Source of the DNA: CAZEWZ01 sp964516765
Lineage (GTDB): Bacteria > Bacteroidota > Bacteroidia > Flavobacteriales > UBA7430
Direction of reading: 5' to 3'
NCBI GenBank assembly: GCA_964516765.1
Contig: CAZEWZ010000018.1
Location: forward strand, 1-35,887
DNA: 35,887 bases
This document shows, in pieces, positions 8,065 through 16,230 of this stretch. The notes under the pieces are model-generated. The model made no database searches. It saw only the letters and a list, made by a program, of their open reading frames with translations, and was not told the origin of the DNA. A program made the translations under genes and the position numbers. How positions within the stretch are numbered: the stretch's first letter is position 1; the number at the start of each line of letters is the position of its first letter.

Positions 8065-9333
8065 TTATACATAGTCTGGTCGTACGAACAATACGAGCTT
8101 CTGCCCAATTCGAATTCCATCGCTTTTTAAGTTATTCCACTCCTGAATTTTTTTTACAGAACACCCGTATCGTTTAGCTATTCCGCCAAGATACTCCCCA
8201 CTTTTTACCCTGTAAATAATCTGTTCGTTTTGCTCAGAGTACTTTGGATACTTATTTCTTTTTTTCTCGTCCAAACGAATGAAATGGGTATAAATTTCCT
8301 TTTCATTTGCCACAAAGACTCCTATTTTGTCTTGTGGTAATGTTAAATAATAATTTCTTCCTTGGATATTTGGGATGATATTTATTTTGTAAGCCGGATT
8401 CAGGAATTCGAGTTCTGCAAGAGGAATATTTAGTAAGCTAGAAATATAGTTTAAGTTTATTTGATAATTTATCTTAATGGTATCTATCTGACTTTTTGAT
8501 AAAGCGGGCTTGCTCATATAGATCTTGTGCTCAGAGGAATAATTCATTGCATAGCATACCGCTATGAATGCTGGCACATAACTTCTTGTTTCTTTAGGCA
8601 GAAAGCGTCGGATACGCCAGTAATTTTTTTCCCCTCCCGCTCTTCGAATAGCCTTGTTAACGTTTCCTCTACCAGAATTGTAGGAGGCCAAAGCCAAAGA
8701 CCAATCCCCATAGACGGCGTACGATTTTTCAAAAAATTTACAAGCCGCAACGGTCGATTTGTATGGGTCCATTCTTTCATCTACATATGAGCTAACTTTT
8801 AAGTCATACTCTTTTGCTGTAGCGTACATAAATTGCCAAAGCCCGGTTGCCCCTGCCCAGGACTTTGCTTTAGGGTTTAATGCAGACTCTACAATTGAGA
8901 GGTATTTTAGTTCGATTGGTAAATCAAACTGGTCTAAAACCTCTTCAAAAAGAGGGAAATAATAAGCTCCCAAGCCCATCATTCTCGACAACTGATCGCG
9001 TCGTCTTTTTGTGTATACATTAATATATTGTTTTACATAAGGATTGAATAATAGGTCTATAGGGGTTTGTTTGTTTAGAGCCTCTATTCGCAGAGCAAAG
9101 ATGCTGTCAGAAAACTCTGGCACTTCTTCTATTTCTGTTAGGTCAACCGCCTCAAAAAAGTCGTCAGTATACAAGAATTTTGACATGAAAGCACTGTCAA
9201 AGGAGGCGACTAAAGGGTCATCAATATAGGTCTGTTTTAAGCTGTCTTTATTTTCGATGTACAAGCTTAATCCAAAGGTTTTGGCAGAAAAGAGTAATAC
9301 TTGGACACAAAAAAGTTGAATTAATAGTTTCAT
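8065..9333 (-). CDS. MltD-like lytic transglycosylase with LysM domain
   Basis: This 422-residue protein cleaves the glycan strands of peptidoglycan. It has an N-terminal signal peptide (about residues 1-22). The SLT catalytic domain (about 125-290) has the catalytic Glu149 in S-I-V-E-S-A-L-N-P-K-A, then G-A-T-G-L-W-Q-F-M and A-L-A-S-Y-N-S-G-R-G-N-V. One LysM repeat lies at the C-terminus (about 372-420, YRVKSGEYLGGIAKRYG...RIGQKLVL) and should bind glycan. A second, poorly conserved LysM-like stretch may lie near 285-330. It is one base downstream of gatA and 3 bases upstream of the DUF4837 gene, so it should be co-transcribed with both. Confidence 0.9.
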   Translation of the reverse strand: MKLLIQLFCVQVLLFSAKTFGLSLYIENKDSLKQTYIDDPLVASFDSAFMSKFLYTDDFFEAVDLTEIEEVPEFSDSIFALRIEALNKQTPIDLLFNPYVKQYINVYTKRRRDQLSRMMGLGAYYFPLFEEVLDQFDLPIELKYLSIVESALNPKAKSWAGATGLWQFMYATAKEYDLKVSSYVDERMDPYKSTVAACKFFEKSYAVYGDWSLALASYNSGRGNVNKAIRRAGGEKNYWRIRRFLPKETRSYVPAFIAVCYAMNYSSEHKIYMSKPALSKSQIDTIKINYQINLNYISSLLNIPLAELEFLNPAYKINIIPNIQGRNYYLTLPQDKIGVFVANEKEIYTHFIRLDEKKRNKYPKYSEQNEQIIYRVKSGEYLGGIAKRYGCSVKKIQEWNNLKSDGIRIGQKLVLFVRPDYV

Positions 9334-9334
9334 T

Positions 9335-10762
9335 TTATCTTTTGAGGTTTATCAAGATTTTTGATACCGAAAAAAGGGTTTCTTCTTTAAATGCAGAAGC
9401 CATAAGTTGAACACCAATAGGCATTTTGTCTATAGACTCCCAAAGAGGTAAGGAGATGGCTGGAATACCTGCTAAGTTTGCGTGAACCGTGTAAATATCT
9501 TCAAGGTATGCTGCGGTAGGATCATTGTTTTTTATTCCAATTTTGAAAGCCGTAGTCGGGGTCGTTGGGGTCAAAATCACATCAGCATCTTTAAAGATAG
9601 CATTTGTATGGTCCAAAATAAGTCGGCGTACCTTTTGCGCCTTAGTGTAATATGCATCATAATATCCAGAGCTCAAGACAAAGGTCCCCAACATAATTCG
9701 CCGTTTCACTTCTTCCCCAAAACCTTCTGTCCTAGAAAGCTTATATGTGGACTCTAGGTTATGGGCTTTTTTACTTCGAAGACCGAAATGAACGCCATCA
9801 AACCTTGCTAGATTAGAGGAGGCTTCCGCTGTAGTAAGAACGTAATAACAGGGAACTATTTCACTCAAAAAAGGAAAAGTTTTTTCTTCCACGGAATGTC
9901 CCTGAAATCTTAGATCATCAATAAGCTGGATGAATTTTTCTTTTATTTCTGGCTGAAGCCCAGGGCTATCAAGATACTCCTTGAGGTATGCAAACTTCTT
10001 TTTTACTTCATCGAGTTTTATGGACGAAAATGTGGGAACCGTCATGGAGGAGCTTGTCGAATCGTAAGAATCTTTTCCTGAGATAATTTCAGTGATAAGC
10101 GCAGAGTCTTCAATAGATTTCGTCAGGGGTCCAATCTGGTCGAATGAAGAGGCATAAGCGATAAGCCCATGCCGTGATACACGAGCATAAGTTGGTTTTA
10201 ATCCATATACCCCACAAAAAGCAGCGGGTTGACGTATAGACCCTCCAGTATCACTACCGAGGGCAATTTGGCATAAATCTGCAGCTACAGCGGCCGCGGA
10301 GCCCCCAGAAGAACCACCAGGTACCATCTCAGGGTTTTTCGGGTTTTTTACTGGTCCATAACAAGAGTTTTCATTGGAAGAACCCATGGCAAATTCATCG
10401 CATGCTACTCGGCCTATAATAATAGCATCTTCTTTCAACAGGCGCTCTACAACGGTAGCGCTAAAAAGAGACTCAAAACCATACAATATTTTTGAGGAAG
10501 CAGTTACTTTATGATCTTTAAGACAGATGTTGTCTTTTAATGCAATTATTACGCCAGCTAATCTCCCTGCTTTTCCATTTTTTATTTTTTCATCTATTAA
10601 TTGAGCTTCTAATCGAGCTTTTTCATCAAAAGTTTCGATAAAAATATTTAGATCTTGATTAGCTTGAATTCTGCCCAAATAATAATTAACTAATGAGAGA
10701 CAATTTGTTTGGTCTGACAGAAGCGCTTTTTGAATTTCGCTAATTGAGGTAAAGTTCTTCAA
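9335..10762 (-). CDS. gatA: Asp/Glu-tRNA amidotransferase subunit A (GatA)
   Basis: GatA is the glutaminase subunit of GatCAB, which converts mischarged Glu-tRNA(Gln) and/or Asp-tRNA(Asn) to the amide form. The 475-residue protein has the amidase signature: K76 in A-L-K-D-N-I, Ser151 in P-G-G-S-S-G-G-S, and the nucleophile Ser175 in D-T-G-G-S-I-R-Q-P-A, matching the Lys-Ser-Ser triad. Length and C-terminal wording (A-G-I-P-A-I-S-L-P) fit the family. The start is a TTG (10760-10762); no closer ATG exists and the family begins at this point. gatB and gatC are not in the window, as is usual when the subunits are scattered. It lies 18 bases after tatA. Confidence 0.93.
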   Translation of the reverse strand: MKNFTSISEIQKALLSDQTNCLSLVNYYLGRIQANQDLNIFIETFDEKARLEAQLIDEKIKNGKAGRLAGVIIALKDNICLKDHKVTASSKILYGFESLFSATVVERLLKEDAIIIGRVACDEFAMGSSNENSCYGPVKNPKNPEMVPGGSSGGSAAAVAADLCQIALGSDTGGSIRQPAAFCGVYGLKPTYARVSRHGLIAYASSFDQIGPLTKSIEDSALITEIISGKDSYDSTSSSMTVPTFSSIKLDEVKKKFAYLKEYLDSPGLQPEIKEKFIQLIDDLRFQGHSVEEKTFPFLSEIVPCYYVLTTAEASSNLARFDGVHFGLRSKKAHNLESTYKLSRTEGFGEEVKRRIMLGTFVLSSGYYDAYYTKAQKVRRLILDHTNAIFKDADVILTPTTPTTAFKIGIKNNDPTAAYLEDIYTVHANLAGIPAISLPLWESIDKMPIGVQLMASAFKEETLFSVSKILINLKR

Positions 10763-10780
10763 TATTGATGACTTTAGGGC

Positions 10781-10969
10781 TTAATCTTCTTTGCGATCAA
10801 TAGTTTTTTTGTCCTCTTTAGTCGCGTCTTTAAACTCTTTTATTCCGCTTCCGAGACCCCGCATAAGTTCAGGAATTTTTTTCCCACCAAATAATAAAAG
10901 TACAGCAAGAAGGATTAAAATCCATTCGTAACCGCCCATGAATCCAAAAAAGATAGATAAAAATGTCAT
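10781..10969 (-). CDS. tatA: Twin-arginine translocase subunit TatA
   Basis: This 62-residue inner-membrane protein forms the pore-like element of the Tat pathway, which exports folded proteins. One N-terminal transmembrane helix (about residues 14-27) is followed by the TatA hinge F-G-G-K-K-I-P-E-L-M-R-G-L-G, then an amphipathic helix with K-E-F-K-D-A and a short charged tail. No tatC is in the window. It is the first gene of a four-gene minus-strand run (tatA, gatA, transglycosylase, DUF4837), with a candidate promoter about 36 bases upstream. Confidence 0.93.
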   Translation of the reverse strand: MTFLSIFFGFMGGYEWILILLAVLLLFGGKKIPELMRGLGSGIKEFKDATKEDKKTIDRKED

Positions 10970-11004
10970 AGTCTTTGTTTTTTATTCCCTTAGGGAGCTT
11001 TAAG

Positions 11005-11012
11005 CAAATGTA
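11005..11012 (-). promoter_or_regulatory. Candidate -7 element (TACATTTG) upstream of tatA
   Basis: The minus strand reads TACATTTG, a perfect match to the Bacteroidota -7 consensus TAnnTTTG, in the 94-base gap between the EnvC-like gene and tatA. Transcription would start near 11000, giving a leader of about 30 bases. A TTG lies only 13 bases upstream, so the -33 box is not convincing. Confidence 0.4.
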
Positions 11013-11063
11013 TGAATTGCTACTACAATATGGAAAGGTACAGATTAAAAGTTCAACATAGGG

Positions 11064-12257
11064 TTATTCGTTCATCAGCCAAGTTTGAGGGTCTACTTTT
11101 TGAGCACCCTTCCATAGTTGAAAATCAATGACCGTAACTCCTCCAGATTTTGATGTATACACAAGTCCCAGGAGATCTTTTGTTTTTACTTGCTCACCTT
11201 TTTCAACATAGGATTCACTTAAGTTAGTGTATACACTGATATATTCCCCATGTCTAATCATAATTACTATTGTTCCGTTTGGCATAGTAAGAATACTGCT
11301 TACCACTCCGTCAAACACACTTCTGCATGCTGCATTCGCTTCTGTGGCAATTTCTATTCCGTTATTTTCAACTAACACCCCATTGAGTACAGGGTGTTTT
11401 TGGCTTCCAAATTTAGAGATAACTATGCCCTTAGATACAGGCCAGGGCAGAATAGTTTTGTTGGAAGCAAAGCTTTTTGAGAGCATAATTGTCTCGGGGG
11501 TAGGGGCAAATTTTGTTATTTTTTCTTTTTCTGTTCTTTTTTTTATTTCTTCAGCGATAATCCTCTGAATTTCTTTTTGAATTTTTTCTTTTTGCAATTT
11601 TTTTTCATCCACCTCTTGCTTCAATTGTTTTTCTTTTTCCGACAAGGCAGCCAAACCAATTGATTTTGCAATTTTTTCTTGATTAAAAAGTTTTTTTTCA
11701 GATTTGGTTTCTTCAACTAATCGCTCCTTTATTTTTTTATGTCTTTCCAGTCGAGCAATATTCTGCACAATTTTTTCTTGTTTCAATTCGATTTTTGTTG
11801 CTTGACTTTTCCTGTATTTGGATATTTGTTTAATCAGAGCGACTCGCTTGTAGGCTTGCTGAAAGTCTCGAGAGGAAAACAAAAAGAGCAGTCGATTAAA
11901 GTGTCGGGCGCTTTTGTAAGATTGTCTTATCAGAAGGGCGTAACTTTCTTTTAAGGCCTCTAATTCCGATTGTAGCAGTTTTTTTTGATTTAGACTCAGC
12001 GTTCTTTCTTCGTTAATAAAGCCAAGTTCTTTCTGTATAGTTCGTATTAGTTGAGATCTAATTTCAATTTTTTGTTTTAGGGTTTTAAGCCGATTTAAGG
12101 AAAAGGTCTTTTCTGTGTTTGTTTGCTCTAACATCTTGCTGGTGAAATTAATTTCTTCTAAAAGCTTTTTTTTACGCTTTTGCAAACTCACCCGATCTTG
12201 GGCTGACAGTGCAGCGAAAAAAAAGAAAAAAATACAGGTTTTAGTCAATAATTTCAT
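11064..12257 (-). CDS. EnvC-like murein hydrolase activator with degenerate LytM domain
   Basis: This 397-residue protein has a signal peptide (residues 1-19), a long coiled coil rich in K, E and Q (about 22-245) and a C-terminal LytM/M23 domain (about 270-392). The zinc ligands are lost: where active enzymes have HxGxD this one has N298-N-G-I-E302, and the HxH pair is V376-I-D378. One conserved His remains (R-H336-G). That pattern is the hallmark of EnvC/NlpD-type activators, which switch on amidases at the division site rather than cut peptidoglycan themselves. It overlaps the DUF4292 gene by 17 bases and ends the long run that includes TPR and nucleotidyltransferase genes. The activator role is inferred; its amidase partner is not in the window. 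Confidence 0.82.
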   Translation of the reverse strand: MKLLTKTCIFFFFFAALSAQDRVSLQKRKKKLLEEINFTSKMLEQTNTEKTFSLNRLKTLKQKIEIRSQLIRTIQKELGFINEERTLSLNQKKLLQSELEALKESYALLIRQSYKSARHFNRLLFLFSSRDFQQAYKRVALIKQISKYRKSQATKIELKQEKIVQNIARLERHKKIKERLVEETKSEKKLFNQEKIAKSIGLAALSEKEKQLKQEVDEKKLQKEKIQKEIQRIIAEEIKKRTEKEKITKFAPTPETIMLSKSFASNKTILPWPVSKGIVISKFGSQKHPVLNGVLVENNGIEIATEANAACRSVFDGVVSSILTMPNGTIVIMIRHGEYISVYTNLSESYVEKGEQVKTKDLLGLVYTSKSGGVTVIDFQLWKGAQKVDPQTWLMNE

Positions 12258-13041
12258 ATGAACGAGGAACAGAAAAAGGAAATTTAAGCGCTTTATTCAA
12301 ATTAATTTTAGAATAGGACAAGTTTAGAGTCATATTTTGGCTAGCTTCAAGTTTTAATTCAAGGGATTCAGCCAGCCATTTTTCGTTGTGCGATTCGAAG
12401 TCTTGGTAATCAATTTTAAGAGATTGGCTTAGGCCGTAATTTGTAAATTCTTGTGTGAGAATTTTAGAGTTTTCAGGATTTACTGATGCCAAGTACACTT
12501 CTTGATTAGGTTTTCTTCTACTTTTTTCAATTTTTTTCAATTGTTTTGGGCTCATGGAGCACAAAACAAACTTTTGAGCCTCGATGCTCGAGTAATATTT
12601 CTTTTGAGCAAGGTCACTCATTACATTTCCAATTAAAATCGCCTGAATACGCTCATAACTGAGTGGACTTTTTAAGCGCTTACTTAAATCGGGATAGCTG
12701 CTTCTGAAGTAAGTCTTATCAAATCGGTTTATAAAATGAATACTGTCCTCGTCGATTAAAACCCTGCCTAATTCCAGTCCTAACCCTGGGCTTATTGTAA
12801 GCCAGATGAGGCTGTCTTTTTGAATTTTAATATTCCCTTTGAAAGAAAAGCTTTGGTCTTCTCCTGCGTATTTTCCTGAAATTTTAGCATTCATAGAGAG
12901 AAAGTCAAAATGTTCAGAATACAGGTCTTCAATGATGACCTCTACTTTGGGCGCCTTTGAATAAAATGGTTTGGTAACTCTAGAAGAGCGGCAACTCCAT
13001 AGAGTGGTGACGAAAAAAAGTAAGAATAGCATTTTATTCAT
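12241..13041 (-). CDS. DUF4292-family lipoprotein
   Basis: This 266-residue protein has a lipobox ending at Cys17 (VTTLWS-C). The mature part fits DUF4292, a Bacteroidota family; I recall it as related to the LolA/LolB-like beta-sheet fold, which would fit a lipid- or lipoprotein-handling role at the outer membrane, but that is inference. Visible features are alternating beta strands (SMNAKISGKYAG, FKGNIKIQKDSLIWLTISP) and a conserved-looking G-L-G-L-E-L-G-R-V-L-I segment. It overlaps the TPR gene by 8 bases and the EnvC-like gene by 17, which implies translational coupling of the three. Confidence 0.78.
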   Translation of the reverse strand: MNKMLFLLFFVTTLWSCRSSRVTKPFYSKAPKVEVIIEDLYSEHFDFLSMNAKISGKYAGEDQSFSFKGNIKIQKDSLIWLTISPGLGLELGRVLIDEDSIHFINRFDKTYFRSSYPDLSKRLKSPLSYERIQAILIGNVMSDLAQKKYYSSIEAQKFVLCSMSPKQLKKIEKSRRKPNQEVYLASVNPENSKILTQEFTNYGLSQSLKIDYQDFESHNEKWLAESLELKLEASQNMTLNLSYSKINLNKALKFPFSVPRSYEIID

Positions 13042-14779
13042 ACAAAGTGCCCTCTCGAGTTTTTTGAATTAACCATTCCGTCTCGCCCCCTTTATTTTGT
13101 GCTTTTTTCCAGTAAGAAAGAGCTTTTTTTGTTTCTCCAAGTTTAAATAAAACATCTCCATAATGTTCAAGTATTACTGGGTTATTGGGAAGAAGTATAA
13201 CCGCTTTTTCTAGCCATATTTGCGCCTCGTCATAGCGAGATAACTTATATAAAATCCAACCATAGGTGTCAAAATAGTTTGGTTCGTTTGGGCTGAGCTC
13301 TAGCGACTTTTTAGAGTAGCCTTCCGCTTGATCTAATTTTGTAGAGCGTAGGGACAAGAAATAACTATAATTATTCAATACTAAAGGGTTTTCAGGAATT
13401 AAGTCTAGCGACTTCTCGTAATGTTCATCCGACTTTTCATACTCAAGAAGTTCGTGGAATGAATTGCCTAAGTAACTATAAAAGTCTGCCTTTAGTCCTA
13501 TGTTGTTTACAACATAATTAAGGCCTGCCTGCAACACTTCAATCGCTTTTAAGTGTTGGTTAGATAAAGAAAATGAGATTCCAGTAATTAGATATAGAGT
13601 AGGTTGTATAGGATATAGCTCGATAGATTTTAATCCGTTCTCACTGACAGAAGAATATTTTTTTAACTCAAGCCCCAACATTAGGTATCTGTTCCATATA
13701 GTAAAGTCTATTAAACCCAAACTGAGAGCTTTTTCATATGAAAGAAATGATTCAGTGCTTTTGTTCTTCTGGTAAGAGATATCTGCCGAAAGAAGGTGTA
13801 AACGGCCTTGACTTGGGTACTTTAGGAGGGCTTTTTTAAGAAGGGATTCAAGTGCAGCATTATATTTGTTGTTCTTAAATGAAAGTTCAGCGTAAGTGCT
13901 AAGAATTTGTAGCACTGATTCAACTTCAATTTCTGGGCTATCAATGCAAAGATTAATATGTATCAGCGCAGAATCGAAGTCATTATTCATTCGGTAATGC
14001 TCGGCTAAGGCCATATTTGCATAAGGATTTTTAGAATCGATTTCAATGATTTCTCTGAAGAGATTAATTGCTTTCTCATCTAAACCGTTGGCTTTATACA
14101 ATTCGGCCAGCATCCCCATAAAACGCATTTCTTCCGGAAAGACAGCAATTAATTTCTTTAATTCAAGTACTGCTAGGTCTAATTTGCCCAAAAGAATGAA
14201 GAGTCGTTCTTTTCGAATAGAAAGGTCTTCATTGACCCCTAATTGTTTTTCAATCTCATTGTAGGTCCCAACCGCTTTCTTATAACTTTTATTTTGCGCA
14301 TGTACCTGAGCCAGCTGAAATAAACTTTCTACATCCCGAGGATCCATTAATAACAATTCTTTATAACATTTTACCTCCCCCTCAAAGTCTCCTTGAGCTT
14401 GGTAGAGGTTCGCTAACAGCCTGACAAACCACTCGTTATTTGGGTCTAAGGTTTTTGCTTGAATTGCATGAAATAAGGCCTGATTAAGACGATTAGTTTT
14501 TAAATAAAGGTTTGCCATTTCAAAATGCGCGTCTGCATTCAAGGGGTCGATGTTCAGGCACTCTTCCATGGTTTCACTAGCCTTTTGATATTCTTCAAGT
14601 GCTTTTTGCCTTTGGGCTTCCAAGAATAAATATTTAAATTTAAATTGATCTTTATACCCAAGTAGCCCCTCTGAGTAGAAATTTAGCTGAGTGGCACTTT
14701 GTTGAGGTTGTTTTTTTAAAGCCCTACACGATGTGAGGGATAAAACAACTATGATTATGAAAAGGCTGTATTTTCTCAT
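13034..14779 (-). CDS. TPR-repeat lipoprotein
   Basis: This 581-residue protein has a lipobox (VVLSLTS-C18) and then about a dozen tetratricopeptide repeats from residue ~50 to the end, for example ALEEYQKASETMEECLNIDP, LDEKAINLFREIIEIDSKNP and YDEAQIWLEKAVILLPNNP. TPR arrays bind other proteins, so this is probably a periplasmic scaffold or assembly factor; the partner is unknown. It overlaps the nucleotidyltransferase by 4 bases (ATGA type) and the DUF4292 gene by 8. This TPR plus DUF4292 plus EnvC-like trio recurs, to my recollection, across Flavobacteriia. Confidence 0.8.
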   Translation of the reverse strand: MRKYSLFIIIVVLSLTSCRALKKQPQQSATQLNFYSEGLLGYKDQFKFKYLFLEAQRQKALEEYQKASETMEECLNIDPLNADAHFEMANLYLKTNRLNQALFHAIQAKTLDPNNEWFVRLLANLYQAQGDFEGEVKCYKELLLMDPRDVESLFQLAQVHAQNKSYKKAVGTYNEIEKQLGVNEDLSIRKERLFILLGKLDLAVLELKKLIAVFPEEMRFMGMLAELYKANGLDEKAINLFREIIEIDSKNPYANMALAEHYRMNNDFDSALIHINLCIDSPEIEVESVLQILSTYAELSFKNNKYNAALESLLKKALLKYPSQGRLHLLSADISYQKNKSTESFLSYEKALSLGLIDFTIWNRYLMLGLELKKYSSVSENGLKSIELYPIQPTLYLITGISFSLSNQHLKAIEVLQAGLNYVVNNIGLKADFYSYLGNSFHELLEYEKSDEHYEKSLDLIPENPLVLNNYSYFLSLRSTKLDQAEGYSKKSLELSPNEPNYFDTYGWILYKLSRYDEAQIWLEKAVILLPNNPVILEHYGDVLFKLGETKKALSYWKKAQNKGGETEWLIQKTREGTLYE

Positions 14780-15774
14780 CCTATTTTTGAATAATCTCCA
14801 ATACTAATTTGTTTAGAGTTTCCTGTATAATCGACCAGACTTCCAATCATTGATTTGTCTAGATCAGCTTTAGTAATATTGCTGTTGTTTTGTATAAGTG
14901 AGTTAGAGACCAGGCTCTCACTAAGCACGCAATTATTTCCAATTGACACATGCGGGCCTATAGTCGAGTTAGAGATTTTTACATTAGACCCGATATAGCA
15001 GGGCTCAATGATAGAAGAGTTTTCTAGTATTAAGTTTGCTCGAGGCTCGTCATTTTCAGTATATTCTAGAACGCGATTGTTGGCGTGAATTGCTGCGAGA
15101 GGGTTTCCACAATCCAGCCATTCGATTACTTTTCCCGGATAAAACTTCGCCCCATCGATCTTCATATTTTCTAGAGCATTTGTAAGCTGAAATTCTCCTT
15201 TTTCTTTAATATTATTATCAATTAAATACTGTATCTCTCGACGAAGCCTTAAACCGTCTTTAAAAAAGTAGATGCCAATAATGGCTAGGTTTGAAACAGG
15301 TTCAGCTGGTTTTTCTATGAAATCAGTAATCACCTCATTTTGGTTTATCTTGACTACTCCGTATGCTTTAGGATCTTTCACTTTCTGCACCCAGATGATT
15401 CCATCTCTGCTTGTGTCTAAACTAAATTCTGCACGAAACAGTGTATCTGCAAATGCTACGACAATTGGGCCTTGGAGAGACTGCTTTGCACACAATATGG
15501 CGTGCGCAGTCCCCAAAGCCTCATCTTGGCGGTATATGGTTCCTTTTGAGCCTAATTTTTTTGCGATGTCGAGTAACTCTTGTTCTATCTCAGAACCAAA
15601 ATCACCAATGATAAATGCAATTTCTGTGATCCTCTCGACACAAACACGAGCAATGTCTTCAACAAGCCTTTGAACAATAGGCTTGCCAGCAATAGGAATC
15701 AAAGGCTTAGGAATTGTTAGGGTGTGAGGCCTTAATCTAGAGCCTCTGCCTGCCATGGGAACAATAATTTTCAT
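14776..15774 (-). CDS. Sugar-1-phosphate nucleotidyltransferase
   Basis: This 332-residue cytosolic enzyme makes an NDP-sugar from a sugar-1-phosphate. The N-terminal Rossmann-like domain carries the signature M7-A-G-R-G-S-R-L-R-P with T-I-P-K-P-L-I-P-I, and F-A-D-T-L as the metal site. V-I-E-W-L-D-C-G-N-P closes the catalytic domain. The last ~90 residues are hexapeptide repeats of a left-handed beta-helix (S-S-I-I-E-P-C-Y-I-G-S-N-V-K-I-S-N-S-T-I-G). It looks like glucose-1-phosphate thymidylyltransferase/RmlA-like or GlmU-like families, but the nucleotide and sugar cannot be decided. It sits between dut and the TPR gene, with the flippase two genes upstream, so a role in surface polysaccharide precursors is plausible. 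Confidence 0.83.
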   Translation of the reverse strand: MKIIVPMAGRGSRLRPHTLTIPKPLIPIAGKPIVQRLVEDIARVCVERITEIAFIIGDFGSEIEQELLDIAKKLGSKGTIYRQDEALGTAHAILCAKQSLQGPIVVAFADTLFRAEFSLDTSRDGIIWVQKVKDPKAYGVVKINQNEVITDFIEKPAEPVSNLAIIGIYFFKDGLRLRREIQYLIDNNIKEKGEFQLTNALENMKIDGAKFYPGKVIEWLDCGNPLAAIHANNRVLEYTENDEPRANLILENSSIIEPCYIGSNVKISNSTIGPHVSIGNNCVLSESLVSNSLIQNNSNITKADLDKSMIGSLVDYTGNSKQISIGDYSKIG

Positions 15775-15791
15775 ATAATTATTTTATAAAT

Positions 15792-16226
15792 TTAATTTTC
15801 ACCTGTACTGCCAAACCCCCCGTTGCCCCTATGGGTTTTGCTTAATTCCTTAACATCTATCCAACTGTATTTCGAGTAAGGAGCTACAACCAGTTGAGCA
15901 ATGCGGTCTGCGTCTTTTATTAAAAAGGGTTCTTGAGACAAATTTATGAGAATTACACCAATTTCTCCCCGATAGTCAGCATCAATTGTCCCCGGACTAT
16001 TTAAAACAGTTACCCCGTTTTTGAATGCCATCCCACTTCTGGGTCGGATTTGTGCTTCATAATTGTTCGGAAGAGCAATAAATAAGCCGGTTTTTACCAG
16101 AATTCTTTCTCCAGGATTTAAGGTGATTTCGGAGTCAATATTTGCACATAAATCCATTCCCGCAGAACCATCTGTTTCGAACTTTGGTAATGGATGTTTG
16201 GATTTATTTATAATTTCAATGTTCAT
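15792..16226 (-). CDS. dut: dUTP diphosphatase (dUTPase)
   Basis: The homotrimeric dUTPase hydrolyses dUTP to dUMP, keeping uracil out of DNA and feeding dTMP synthesis. The 144-residue length is standard. All five motifs are visible: motif 1 S-A-G-M-D-L-C-A, motif 2 R-P-R-S-G-M-A, motif 3 G-T-I-D-A-D-Y-R-G-E-I with the catalytic Asp, motif 4 D-R-I-A-Q-L-V-V, and motif 5 R-G-N-G-G-F-G-S-T-G at the C-terminus. It lies 4 bases after the flippase stop and 17 bases before the nucleotidyltransferase, inside the same run. Confidence 0.97.
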   Translation of the reverse strand: MNIEIINKSKHPLPKFETDGSAGMDLCANIDSEITLNPGERILVKTGLFIALPNNYEAQIRPRSGMAFKNGVTVLNSPGTIDADYRGEIGVILINLSQEPFLIKDADRIAQLVVAPYSKYSWIDVKELSKTHRGNGGFGSTGEN

Positions 16227-16230
16227 TTTT

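Noticed and set aside
8527..8962. Open frames opposite the transglycosylase gene
   Set aside because: They are antisense shadows of a strongly conserved gene and resemble no known protein.
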